Positions 26,615 to 37,282 of a DNA stretch of 64,000 bases are shown piece by piece. The notes below the pieces were generated by a model, which saw nothing but the letters and a program-made list of their open reading frames with translations, had not been told where the DNA came from and ran no database searches. How positions within the stretch are numbered: the first letter of the stretch is position 1; every line of letters starts with the position of its first letter. The stretch spans positions 1 through 64,000 of the forward strand of contig JAURVB010000079.1 in assembly GCA_033002965.1 (NCBI GenBank). Reading direction: 5' to 3'. This DNA is from Piper betle (taxonomy: Eukaryota; Streptophyta; Magnoliopsida; Piperales; Piperaceae). The position numbers were made by a program, and so were the translations under genes.

Positions 26615-28161
26615 TGTTGGATTTTGGACGTATATATACAAGTATATAATTGTATCATATGCTATTAATAAGGTTTGGGCCTAAATTAAATTAATCTATT
26701 AAAGTTAAGGTTAATGGGCCATTAATATTTAAGATAAATATGTGGAGATACCATATATTTAAGATGAGTATGGATAAATATGTGTAGATACCGTTTTCGT
26801 AATCTCTAATTTATGATGGGTTAAATTGAAATTATGAAAGATAAGGATAAATACGGTTATACGAATAAATACGGTTATGGTCCCCGAATTCGCACCGTAG
26901 TTTTCTTTTCTGGTATCTCATCATCTAGGAACTCTGGCTTTGGAGAACCAGTGTAGAATTTGGAAGATCAAAACCTAAAGAAGTGAAGAATCGTTTTGCT
27001 ATTATGGATTCAGGTACGCTTCCGTAATTAAATTTTATTTTCTTGATGATTTAATCTGAAGAAAGGTTTTGTTGATGATGGTTTTATCATCTGTATAATT
27101 TAGTTAAAGTTAAAGTTTTTATTCTACAAGTGGCATCAGAGCTTCTTCATATTAGATCATTGAGAATTAATTTGATTTGTATTTATTTATTTTTTAATGA
27201 GTCAATCATCCACTTTGGTATCTTATTGAACAAAAGGGTGATATTATTTATTCATTAATCAAATAATTTTGATCTTTGAGAAATATTCTTTTATTTATCA
27301 CTTCTGTCTACGAAAACAAATTGATTTGGTCTTTACCCATTGGGAATAACCCTAAATTTTGCATTGTCAGTGGGTAAGGAAATTACAAGAAATTGTATAT
27401 TGGATATTTATTCTCAAATCATGGTCATCTTTTGGTAAAATATCAAATGAGGACAATAAAGTTACAAAAGGTTATAATTTCAAAAATTTTCAAATAAAGA
27501 TATTTTTATAACCTTTTTCAGTTTTATGTTATTTGGGATTATTAAATTCAAATTATGGTTTAGTTATGATTAATATTTTAAAATTTATTAAGGACTACAA
27601 TATGCTGCCAAAGTAGTCTGTTTTGTAGAAATTAATTTATTTTAAAATATTAAGACGGTTGTGGGTATATGATTCATGTGAATATTAATCAGCCCAAAGG
27701 AAGGTTAATATTTAACAGAATTATATATTCATTTGCGGTAATAAATATGGGATAATTATTAAGTTTCCAAGTAGATAATAAATTAGCCCAAAGGAAGGTT
27801 TATTATTTGACAGGATTTATTGTCCATATTTGATTATTGCACTGAGAGTACCACTTACAAATTAATATTTCTGTCCAAAGACTAAATATCAATGTTGTGC
27901 CTAATGGGATTAACTATTGTTTGAATTATTAATCTTATTATGGGCATGTTGTTTTGTTCTATTGATTCGGTTAATCAATCTGCTTATATGATTTCTACCA
28001 ACATCAATTCAGTTCTTATGCTTAAACATAATTTTAAGGATTAGAAAGGGAACGTGATAATCGTTCTCGGCTGCATGGATCTTGACCTTGCATTAAGGAG
28101 CTGAACAACTTTCTTCTCTTACGGACAAAAGTTCCATTGAGGAAAAACGGGACATTGAGAA

Positions 28162-28617
28162 GTGGGAATGCTCAAATCGCACGAGTCTTATGATCATGAA
28201 GCGTGGAATTACGGAAACCTTCAGGGGGATGTGTCTGAAAAGGTTACTATAGCAAGTGAGTTTCTTAAAGAAATTGAAAAGCGTTTTGTAAAAAACGATA
28301 AGGCTGAAACAAGTATGCTTTTGTTGAACTTGATTTCAATAAAGTTTAAAGGCAAAACAAGCATAAAAGAGTACATCTTAGAGATGTCAAATATTGCTTC
28401 AAAACTAAAAGAACTAAGGTTAGAGCTATCTGAAGATTTGCTCATGCATTTAGTTTTAATTTCTCTTCCGGCACAATTCAGTCAATTCAAGGTCAGTTAC
28501 AACTGTCAAAGGGACAAATGTACTCACTTGGCTAGTACCTATCAAGTGAAGAAGGAATGCGCTAAGTATCACACTTGGTGTGGTAAACCTAGGCATATGA
28601 AGAAGGAATGCTGCTAA
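28162..28617 (+). pseudogene. Copia gag (UBN2-type) with degenerate zinc knuckle
   Basis: About 150 codons with the copia gag signature: EKRFVKNDKAETSMLL, LISIKFKGKTSIKEYI, and LISLPAQFSQFKVSYN (usually LxSLPxxFxxFxxxYN). The C-terminal knuckle is damaged (CGKPRHMKKEC remains, the first Cys pair is unclear). The normal N-terminal part is missing or out of frame, so this is a broken gag. Confidence 0.75.
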
Positions 28618-28699
28618 GTATCACACTTGGTGTGTAAATAAAGGTCCATTTCGTAATTTTGTTTGTTCTAAGGTTAATTTAGTTTCAGTACCAATACAC

Positions 28700-29660
28700 A
28701 CTTGGTGGCTAGATTCGGGTGATATTACTCACATAAGTGTGTCAATGCAGGGTTGTTGAGTTGCCGAAAGCCAAATGATGCTCAAAGATTCATCTATGTG
28801 GGTAATGACAACTCAGTTATAGTTGAGGCAATAGGATTTTTAGATTATTGAAGACAATATATTATTTGGATTTGAAAGAGACATATATAGTACCGTCTTT
28901 TAGACGGAATTTGGTTTCTATTTCTATATTGGACAAATTTGGTTATTCTTGTTCATTTAGAAATAATAATTTTAATCTTTTTCTAAATTTAAATATTGTG
29001 GGTACGGGTTCCTTGTCTTTTTATGATAGTCTATATTTACTTAATACTATTGCATCTTTTAATGAAACTTTGCATGTGGGTTTAAGTGGTACGAAAAGAA
29101 AATTAACCAATGAGAATTCTGCTTTATTCTAACACAAGCATTTAGGACACATTTCTAAACAAAGAATTGAACGACTTATGTCAGATGGAATTCTTGATTC
29201 TCTTAATTTATCAGATTTTCAAGTCTGTATTGAGTGCATTAAGGGAAAACAAACAAATATAAGGAGACTAGGTGCCAATATATCTTCAAGCGTCTTAAGA
29301 ACTAATATATATGGATATTTGTGGGCCATTTTCTACAGCTTCTTGGAATGGTCAACAATATTTTATTACGTTAATAGACGATTATTCTCGTTATGGTTAC
29401 CTTTATCTCATTCATGAGAAGTCTCAAGCATTGGACGTGTTTAAGGCATATAAGGCTGAAGTTGAGAACCAACTTGTCAAAACCATTAAGGCTATCAGAT
29501 CTGACCGTGGTGGTGAATACTATAGTAGATATGATGGATCAGGTGTACAATGTCCAGGACTATTTGCCAAATTCCTTGAAGAGTGCGGAATCGTCCTACA
29601 ATACACAATGCCAGGTACTCCTACCATGAATGGTGTTGCTGAGAGACGAAACTGAATATT
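28700..29660 (+). pseudogene. Copia protease and integrase region
   Basis: A protease-like motif, WWLDSGDITHIS, occurs at about 28708, where the family has DSGA. A pre-integrase block follows (SFRRNLVSISILDKFGY; LGHISKQRIERL with His) and then the integrase core. In the core, MDICGPFSTASWNGQQYF carries the first Asp, RSDRGGEYYSRY the second Asp, and NGVAERRN the Glu, so the DDE triad is visible. A TGA directly after ERRN and frame changes interrupt it. Confidence 0.8.
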
Positions 29661-31740
29661 AAAAGATATGGTGAGAAGTATGATTGCTCATACTACTTTA
29701 CCTGATTCACTCTGGGGTGAGGCACTAAAGACAATAGCATATCTTCTTAATAGAGTACTAACAAAGGCAATAGTTAAGACCCCATATGAATTATGGACTG
29801 AAAAAAAAACCCAGTATTAAGCATTTACGCACTTGGGGTTGTCCAGCTGAGGCAAGGCCTTATAGGCCAAATGAAAGGAAACTGGACTCAAGAACAGTTA
29901 GCAGTTATTTTGTTGGGTACTCTAAACGGTCTAGATGGTATAAGTTTTATGATCCCACAATAAGGTCATTCTTTGAGACGGGAAATGCCCAGTTCTTTGA
30001 GGATATTAAGTTTGGTGGGGGAAATGAAGTTAAAGACATTGTCTTTGAAGAAGAATTTGATTCTCTTCCCATGATTGTTCTTGACAATAATCAGGATCAG
30101 GATTATATTCCTGATGTTGTTCAAGAAACAATATCAGAATTGCAAGACAATGTCGAGAATCTCCCTAATCAAGTTATACCTGAAGAGCAAACTCAACAAC
30201 CTCAAGAGCAAATGCCATTGAGGAGATCCAGAAGAGAAAAGAGAAATGCAATTTTAGATGATTATATCATCTTTCTCTAAGAACATGAGGATAACACTGG
30301 AATGGTGGAAGATGATCCAATCAATTTTCATCAAGCCATGAAGAGTTCTAATTCTCAAAAGTGGATTGATGCCATGAATGAAGAGGTGAAGCCCATTAAA
30401 GCTATTGACGTTTGGGATCTTGTTCCATTGCCTGAAGGTGTGAAACCTATTGGTTGTAAATGGATATTTAAAACCAAGAGGGATTCGAAAGGTGATGTAA
30501 AAAGATATAAGGCTCGTCTTGTTGCAAAGGGCTTTACTCATAAAGGAAGACATCGATTATAATGAGACTTTCTCTCCAGTTTTATTGAAAGACTCAATAA
30601 AAATAATTATGGTATTAGTGGCACACTTTGACCTTGAGTTACATCAGATAGATGTAAAGACTACGTTTCTAAATAGTGACATTGATGAAATAATTTATAT
30701 GGTGCAACTAGAAAACTTTGTATCGGGAGATTCAAAGAATATGGTTTGCAAATTAAAGAAATCAATCTATGGACTTAAGCAGGCTTCTCGTCAATGGTAT
30801 CACAAATTTCATCAAGTGATTCTCTCGTTTGGTTTTGAGATGAATGTTATTGATGATTGTATATACTATAAGTTTAGTGGGAGTAAATATATTTTTCTGG
30901 TTTTATATGTTTATAATATATTGCTTGCCAGTAATGATATAAGTTTCTTGCACGAAACCAAGAGTTTTATTTATCAAAGAAATTTGAAATGAAAGATCTT
31001 GGAAATGCGTCTTTTGTATTAGGAATTCAAATACATCGGGATCATTCTCGATGTATACTTGGATTATCACAAAAGACCTATATAGAAAAAGTGCTTAAGA
31101 GATTTGGCATGCAAGATTGTAAACCAGAAGATACCCCTGTTTCTAAAGGAGACAAGTTCAGTCTCAATTAGTGCCTTAAAAATGACATAGAAGGAAATGA
31201 AATGCAAAAGATTCCCTATGCTTCAGTAGTAGGAAGTCTTATGTATGCTCAAGTATGTACGCGTCCAGATATTACGTATATTGTTGGAATATTGGGCAGA
31301 TATTTAAGTAATCCAGGATTGGATCATTGGATAGCAGCCAAAAGAGTCATAAAGTATCTTCAGAGAACAAAACATTACATGCTTACCTATCGGAAGTCAA
31401 ATCAACTTGAGATTATTGGGTATTCTGATTCTGATTTTGGTGGATGTCAAGCTATGTCTACCTGCTTGCTGGAGGAGCTATTTTTTGGAAGAGTGCTAAG
31501 CATACACTCATAGCTTCTTCCACCATGGCAGCTAAATTCATAGCTTGTTATGAGGCATCCAATCATGGAATATGTTGCGGAATTTTGTCACAGGGCTGCG
31601 CATTATTGATAATATTGAAAGACCACTTAAGTTATTTTGTGACAATCAGTTTGCAGTATCATATTCAAATAACAACATGAGCTCATCTAAATCAAAACAT
31701 ATAGAGATCAAGTTCCTTGTTGTGAAAGAAAGAGTTTAGA
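29660..31740 (+). pseudogene. Copia integrase C-terminus, reverse transcriptase and RNase H
   Basis: After the stop the frame continues ([28 protein letters not shown]). A one-base excess in a run of nine A near 29802-29810 then shifts the frame. The integrase end has GCPAEARPYRPNERKLDSR and YFVGYSKRSRWYKFYDP. RT blocks are WDLVPLPEGVKPIGCKWIFK, RYKARLVAKGFT, FSPVLLKDSIKIIM, HQIDVKTTFLNSDIDEIIYM and KSIYGLKQASRQWY. The catalytic box reads VLYVYNILLAS where the family has YVDD, so both active-site Asp are lost. The RNase H part (GYSDSDFGG) is in pieces. This is clearly a dead element. Confidence 0.85.
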
Positions 31741-32719
31741 GTGATAAAGTTTCAGTAAAGTCTCTATAGAGCATATTGGGACAAACTCTATAGTTGTAAA
31801 TCCAATTACTAAAAGTTTACCGCCCAAGGTCTTTCATGAGCATGTTGCTCATCTGGGTGTTGTATCATTTGATGATATGTTACTTTAGTGGGAGTTTGTT
31901 TTGTTGAAGTATTTGGTTTATGTTTCACTCTATTATGGTGATCTTCTAAGGTTGGACCAGTTAAAAATAGGCATGTTCAAATTAAATTACATGTAATTTT
32001 CATGCTATACATCAATATTTGATCTATGTCATTTAATTATGTAGATGTATGTGACTATGGATGAGTTTAGTTATGATAAATGTAACGAAAATCGCCTTGA
32101 TCATATATTAACATTAATTAATAGACGAGATTGTTATTTTGGAAGAATAACATATATTATTTTGGAGCTCATACGATAATATACAATTATCTTTATATAT
32201 ATAGTCTAAGTGGGAGATTATTGGATTTTGGACGTATATATACAAGTATATAATTGTATCATATGCTATTAATAAGGTTTGGGCCTAAATTAAATTGATC
32301 TATTAAAGTTAAGAGGTTAATGGGCCATTAATATTTAAGATAAATATGTGGAGATACTATATATTTAAGATGAGTATGGATAAATATGTGTAGATATCGT
32401 TTTCGTAATCTCTAATTTATGTTGGGTTAAATTGGAATTATAAAAGATAAGGATAAATACGCTTATGGTCCCTGAATTTGCACCGTAGTTTTCTTTTCTG
32501 GTATCTCATCATATAAGAACTCTGACTTTGGAGAACCGGTGTAGAATTTGAAAGATCAAAACTTAAAGAAGTGAAGAATGGTTTTGCTATTATGGATTCA
32601 GCTACGCTTTCGTAATTAAATTTTATTTTCTTGATGATTTAATCTAAAGAAAGGTTTTATTAACAATGGTTTTATCATCTGTATAACTTAATTAAAATTC
32701 GAAAATTTGTTATTCTACA

Positions 32720-33125
32720 TCCCTTTGTTCAGTGATGCTTGGGGATGCACACTCTTGCGTTGCTGGAGGGAGTCCTGTGAGAGGGCTTGCATCGCATGCT
32801 CAAGCGTGTTCATCTGCTATTGCAGAGCTTGGTTATTTGCAACATGTTGTTTGATCTGCAACATGCTGTTAGATCTGAGCCTCTGTTGGGTTGCTGGAAG
32901 AACTGGTCTTCATGCGGCCCCTGAGAGGCTTGACCAGTTGACTGGGCTCTAGAGCGCTCTGCCACCTCCTTAAGCCTTCTAGATTCGGATTACGTGATTC
33001 TTCATTCCATGCTTCGAGATCTTCCCTTCGAGTGGCTTCCTTCCCAGTGGAGTTGACTTTATGTTTGCGGGATGAGCGCTCCTGGAAGTGTGGAATGTGG
33101 TTGTTCTCTTTCGTATGACATTGGG
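32720..33125 (-). pseudogene. Start of the old minus-strand gypsy gag
   Basis: On the minus strand there is a charged stretch with RRWQSALEPSQLVKP and a coiled, Gln-rich part, which is plausible for the N-terminal gag of a Tat/Athila-like element. It joins 26614 when the copia insertion (26615-32719, TSD CCCT) is removed. The assignment rests mainly on continuity with the clearer gag block at 19793-20144. Confidence 0.4.
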
Positions 33126-34030
33126 GATCACACTAAGTGTTCTTACCTACGAAATAATAATGGCAAATATATTATTAGGGTTCAATGTGAATTTTCAAAT
33201 CACTCTATGATCGGCTTGTCCCACAATTCACTATTTTATAATTTTTGATAAGGTTCTTTATTCGCCTTAGAATGGGTGTCCGAATTTGGATATTCTAGTT
33301 TGGCTTCTTCTAGTCTTTAAATGATGAAATAAACCTTAGCAATGGGTACGGAATGTCAAAAAATAACTGGATACCAAATTTTAAGCAAATCGGAGCACGT
33401 AAAGGCATTCAAATAAATCTAAAAACATAAGCCGGATCGGACATGGTTTATTTGGCTCAGGTCGGGTCAGAAAAATCCGGGAACCAAGTCACTTCTGAAC
33501 CGGGTGGCGTATGCAGGTGCTAGGCCAGAATTGGGTGCGTCAGGTGAAGAACGGCGTCCGGTGCGCCAAAGGCTTAGGCAGCACGCATGGTCTCGGACAC
33601 GGTCAGAAGCATGCGGACGCGATCACCTGCAACATGTCCGACAACTCGTATTTAAGGTCGGTGCAACGCCGGTGTTGCGACCTTTGGCGACAACGATGGC
33701 GGCGGTGGAGGCTCCTGGAGACCACCTAGATCAGTGGCTCACTGTGAGAGGTAGCGAGTGGTGGTGTTCTGGAGGTCAAAAAGGTTGCCGGATGGCGAAG
33801 GGATCGCTGGAAAGTCTCCCGACGATAGGGGTATTGCCGAGACTTTGGCAGATATTTTCGGCGACGACGAGTGTAGACGACGGCAGGTTTCGGTTGGGAG
33901 TTGTAGCCGGAGGTGAGGGCTATCAATCAATTGGGCTTAGAGGAGTGGTCGGAGGGGGCGCCGGTCGGCCGGGGTTGGCCAAAAATGTTGCCAGAAATTG
34001 GCTCCAAAACCTGCAAAACAAAAGATAGGG
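33070..34030. repeat. Dispersed repeat, copy 1 (inverted partner at 49560-50480)
   Basis: This stretch aligns, as reverse complement, with 49560-50480. Shared landmarks include GATGAGCGCTC, GGTTGTTC followed by a GATCACAC-type phrase, GGCTCAGGTCGGGTCA, and GTGCTAGGCCAGAATTGGGT against its partner. It contains long frames (33504-34028) without any known domain. It is probably the LTR or leader of the old minus-strand gypsy whose gag begins just to its left. Confidence 0.55.
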
Positions 34031-34450
34031 CAGACTTAGGCGGCACTTTCATCGACGACAGGGCTTCAATAGAGGTAGGGGACCACCCGGGAAGAGAGAG
34101 GGATCTTCGGTCTTCACGATGAAGATCTTGCGACGGACGCCGGCCGGTCTTCGTCCTCCTCTATTGAGACTTTGCTCCACCGGTCTTCCACTCCGGCCTC
34201 CCAGGGCTTCTTCCCCCCTCTCGTTCCGATTCTTTCTGGAGGGTATGGGGGTGCTATATATAGAGATGAGGAAGCCATGTGAAGGACCTGGAATAAGCTT
34301 TGGATAATGACGAAGGAGAGGTGGGAATGGGAAGGAGACTGAGTGGCATGTTACCTCCCAACTCTCCTCAACGTCCCAGCTTTCCTTCTTCCTATTTTCT
34401 TTCTCTCTCTCTCTTTTAACAGTGGACCCCATGACACCAAACAAAATATG
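34030..34450 (-). repeat. Outer part of the candidate LTR, with TATA box
   Basis: This continues the repeat outward from the gag. It includes a CTATATATAG box at about 34253-34262 and a CT/GA-rich run at 34365-34415. If the element is on the minus strand this is the U3/TATA part of its 5' LTR, starting near 34420-34450. The exact end was not determined. Confidence 0.35.
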
Positions 34451-35430
34451 TAAAAATGATAACATTACGTTATTATTTAAATAGCTTCTATTTTTTTAAT
34501 CCTTAAAATAGATATTTATAGTTTTTAAAAATATTAGGACGTATTACTCCGGTATGCCACCATTGATTTAGACTTCAGACCTTACATAGTTATTATGGTT
34601 GATGATGCATTAAGCCTAACTTTTCGTCCAATGATTGGTTAGAGATGTATCACAGTAACGCACTGATTCGACACGCACAGCAAACTGATTGTATTAATTT
34701 ATAATCAGAATGAAGAATTACCGCGAGAAGACCCTAACTACTTAAAGTGTCAAAAAAAATGAAACCCCATAGAAATTAATGTACATAAAACGCTAAATAC
34801 ATACAAGACGCCTCAGATTTGGACCATACAAATATAATATTAATAAGTCAAATTTATAACGAAGATTAAGTTTCTGAAAATTTTTTCATAAAATCACCCT
34901 ACCAATAAAAAATTACTGCACTTCGGTCCCATAAACCCATTTATTTAAATTAAAACGAAAACTAACCACGGGGGCAGAAATCCCGTGTCCAAAAAAATGT
35001 TCCAAACGTCAAGGTCTCTAATGAAGCATATTAGATTTAACTTTAATACAAAAAAAGAAATCAAACACTTTCGTTGCTAAGTTCAATTATAACCATTAAA
35101 AAAATTCACTATGATACCGTACCAGAAACAGAAGACAAGAAGTTGACTTAAGCCAGCAATAATATGACATGTCAAAAAACTTTTCAAGAAAAACGTTTTA
35201 AAAATTTTTTGTTGCTTAATTTGCTAATAATTTCCTCTTTTGTTAAATTAAGATAGGAGATTGAGGACAATGATTGACCTGCAATTTCTAAATGCAGATT
35301 AGGATCTGCTTAAACATACACAATGCACACTCCACATTAGATAAATATAAAATAAAAGTTTTGACTAAGTATAATAAATAATAAGCATCACGTAACAATT
35401 CTTAAGAAGCATTAGGAGCGACAACCAGAA
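34450..35430. other. AT-rich intergenic region
   Basis: No gene, RNA gene or transposon end was recognised. It lies downstream of the minus-strand plastid-protein gene and is likely to contain its 3' UTR near 35400. Confidence 0.45.
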
Positions 35431-35439
35431 CAAATGGGC

Positions 35440-35887
35440 CTAAGTTTTCCGAGCTTCCGGCCCAAGAATGGCATTGACGATGGAGGTGGCGATCAGCACC
35501 GCCGCCGCCTCGGCCACGGCCACCGCCCCGGCCTGCGCGACCTGGCTAGCGGCGATGGCTTTCTCGACCTCCGTCTCCGCCGCGGCCACCTCCTTCTCCG
35601 CCGTCTCGATCTCCTTCTCCACCGCCTTCTCGCCTTCCTTTAGTATCTCAACCGCCGCCTCCTCCAGCTTCTCCACCTTTTCCGCAGCCCGAACAGGGGA
35701 ATGTCCGCGGCCGACGCCGGCACGGCGATCCCCGCCGACGCCGTCGACGCTGTCAGCAGGAGCAGCCATTCACGCCGCCCGTGGAGGGCCTTTGGAGGAG
35801 GACTGATGCGGCGAATGGCACGGGGGACGCATTGCGGCGGGGTCGGAGAAGGGAGGAGAGGGAAGGGGCGGTGGAGGCCATGGACAT
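35440..35887 (-). CDS. Small predicted plastid (thylakoid-lumen type) protein with two frameshifts
   Basis: ATG 35887 starts a Ser/Pro/Arg-rich, transit-peptide-like N-terminus (MSMASTAPSLSSLL). A twin-arginine plus hydrophobic stretch with an Ala-X-Ala type end (RREWLLLLTAST, then PASAADIPLFGLR) follows, as in thylakoid lumen signals. The mature part is a charged helix of repeated EKEIETAEKE-like heptads, then an Ala/Val-rich segment that could be a membrane helix (AVAVAEAAAVLIATSIV), ending NAILGPEARKT. I recognise it as a conserved plant plastid family but cannot name it. Two single-base losses break the frame, near 35775-35785 (a GGG run on the minus strand) and at the TTTT run near 35678. 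With both bases added it is 149 aa. Their position in homopolymers suggests assembly error. The role is unknown. Confidence 0.6.
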
Positions 35888-35889
35888 GA

Positions 35890-36675
35890 GTGGCCTTGAG
35901 TGGAGCAGCCTCCCACTATTCAAAGGGATGACGATGAGGGTGTTGAATGACTAAATTAGCCTTCAGAGTAGAGGACTAAACTATCATCATAGATATTTTG
36001 ACATTGTTTTTGCATCAACTATTTTTTTGTAAAAGCAGAATAATTTTTCTTCAATCAAATATATATTATAGACCTTATGTTTTTAAAAGGATACAAAAAT
36101 ATAAATTAATTTTGAGCACAATATACATATTTTTCTTTTCGAGCAAACCCCTGCATCGTAGTTCGTAGCCACGTACTCTAATCCACTAAATTACTGTGCA
36201 AGTACTCAACTATAAATTACATCTAAACTCAACAATCAATTGAAAAATCACTACATTATCTTACAAAAATATTGTAAATCCTATTCCCTTTTGAAGATCT
36301 CAACAACCAATATATATTGACTATTGTGGATTTATGTTTGGATATGAAAATTGAAATCAATTGTGAGTATAAGAGATATTTTCTTTAAAAGAATTAGAGC
36401 TCTTTGCCTCATTGTATCTCCTTAATTTTTGACCCTCATACACATCTACCTCAACACCCAACTAAAAAGTTATTACAATATCTCATATAGATCTCAATTT
36501 GTTATAAATAATATTTTTTATATAATTTCAAATTTTACTATTCAAAACTACCATGAAAAATTACCATCATATCTAATGAGTTATAATTTGTGATAAAAAT
36601 AATTTTTTCACTTAATCTCAAAATTTTATAGAAAAAGAGTTGTAAAAAATATAATTTTATAAAAAGAAAAAAAAG
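35890..36675. other. AT-rich intergenic region upstream of the plastid-protein gene
   Basis: This should hold the promoter of the minus-strand gene ending at 35887. No clear TATA box was seen in the first 100 bp. The rest is AT-rich and without gene content. Confidence 0.4.
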
Positions 36676-36679
36676 ATGA

Positions 36680-37040
36680 GTTACACCCCACATAGCTTAT
36701 ATGGGTAATACATTTAATTTGAACATTTTTAGGAGGCCTCACAACATAATATTTACATATATTAAAAGTAGAGTACATGAGGAGGATATTGATAAAATTT
36801 TATCTTTTTTATATTATTATGATCTATTTTTAGATTTTTAAAAAAATACACTAATTAATAGATATTTTGAAATTAATTTTTAATACAATTATTTCGATAG
36901 TTAATATGAAAGGGTTAAAACTATTAGATTGAATTTTACAAGTTGTCTTATTATTTATTTTCCATTTATCTATGTGAATTTTGAGTAATGAGATCAACTA
37001 AATTGCTCTAAATAAAAGGTGTAGTTTATATAAGCTACAT
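36680..37040 (+). mobile_element. MITE-like element, copy 2
   Basis: About 360 bp, AT-rich. The ends are inverted (CCCACATAGCTTATATG at the left, TATATAAGCTACATGAGGG at the right). It aligns in reverse orientation with 18887-19264. There is no open frame. The surrounding DNA is ordinary spacer. Confidence 0.55.
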
Positions 37041-37282
37041 GAGGGTTTTTATAAAATGATAAAGAGCATAGCTATCAGCTTAAAGTGTAAAATAATTGAC
37101 TAAGTCACAACTTAGCCCAAAGAGCAAATTAATAGGTTATATCATTTCTTCAAAAGTGGTTAACTAAGTTAAAGATCTATAGTCCATTCTTATAAACAAA
37201 ATTTTATCCCAGTAGGTATTATATATGTGATTGAGTTGAAAGATCTCACAATCCACCCATTTTAGGAAATTTTGTCCCTCAA

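Larger units (their letters stand above)
26615..32719 (+). mobile_element. Ty1/copia LTR retrotransposon, complete ends, defective
   Basis: The 5' LTR is 26615-27128 and the 3' LTR 32219-32719. They are about 94-95% identical by eye, and the 3' copy lacks about 17 bp and starts TA instead of TG. A primer-binding site, TGGCATCAGAGC, lies at 27131-27142 (initiator Met tRNA type), and a polypurine tract, AAGTGGGAGA, at 32208-32217. Flanks CCCCT (26610-26614) and TCCCT (32720-32724) form a target duplication with one mismatch. The internal order is gag, protease, integrase, RT, RNase H, as in Ty1/copia. Several stops and frameshifts make it non-autonomous. Confidence 0.9.

Noticed and set aside
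33504..34028. Open frame of 174 codons
   Set aside because: It lies inside a dispersed repeat. The inverted partner at 49560-50480 does not keep the frame, and no domain is visible.
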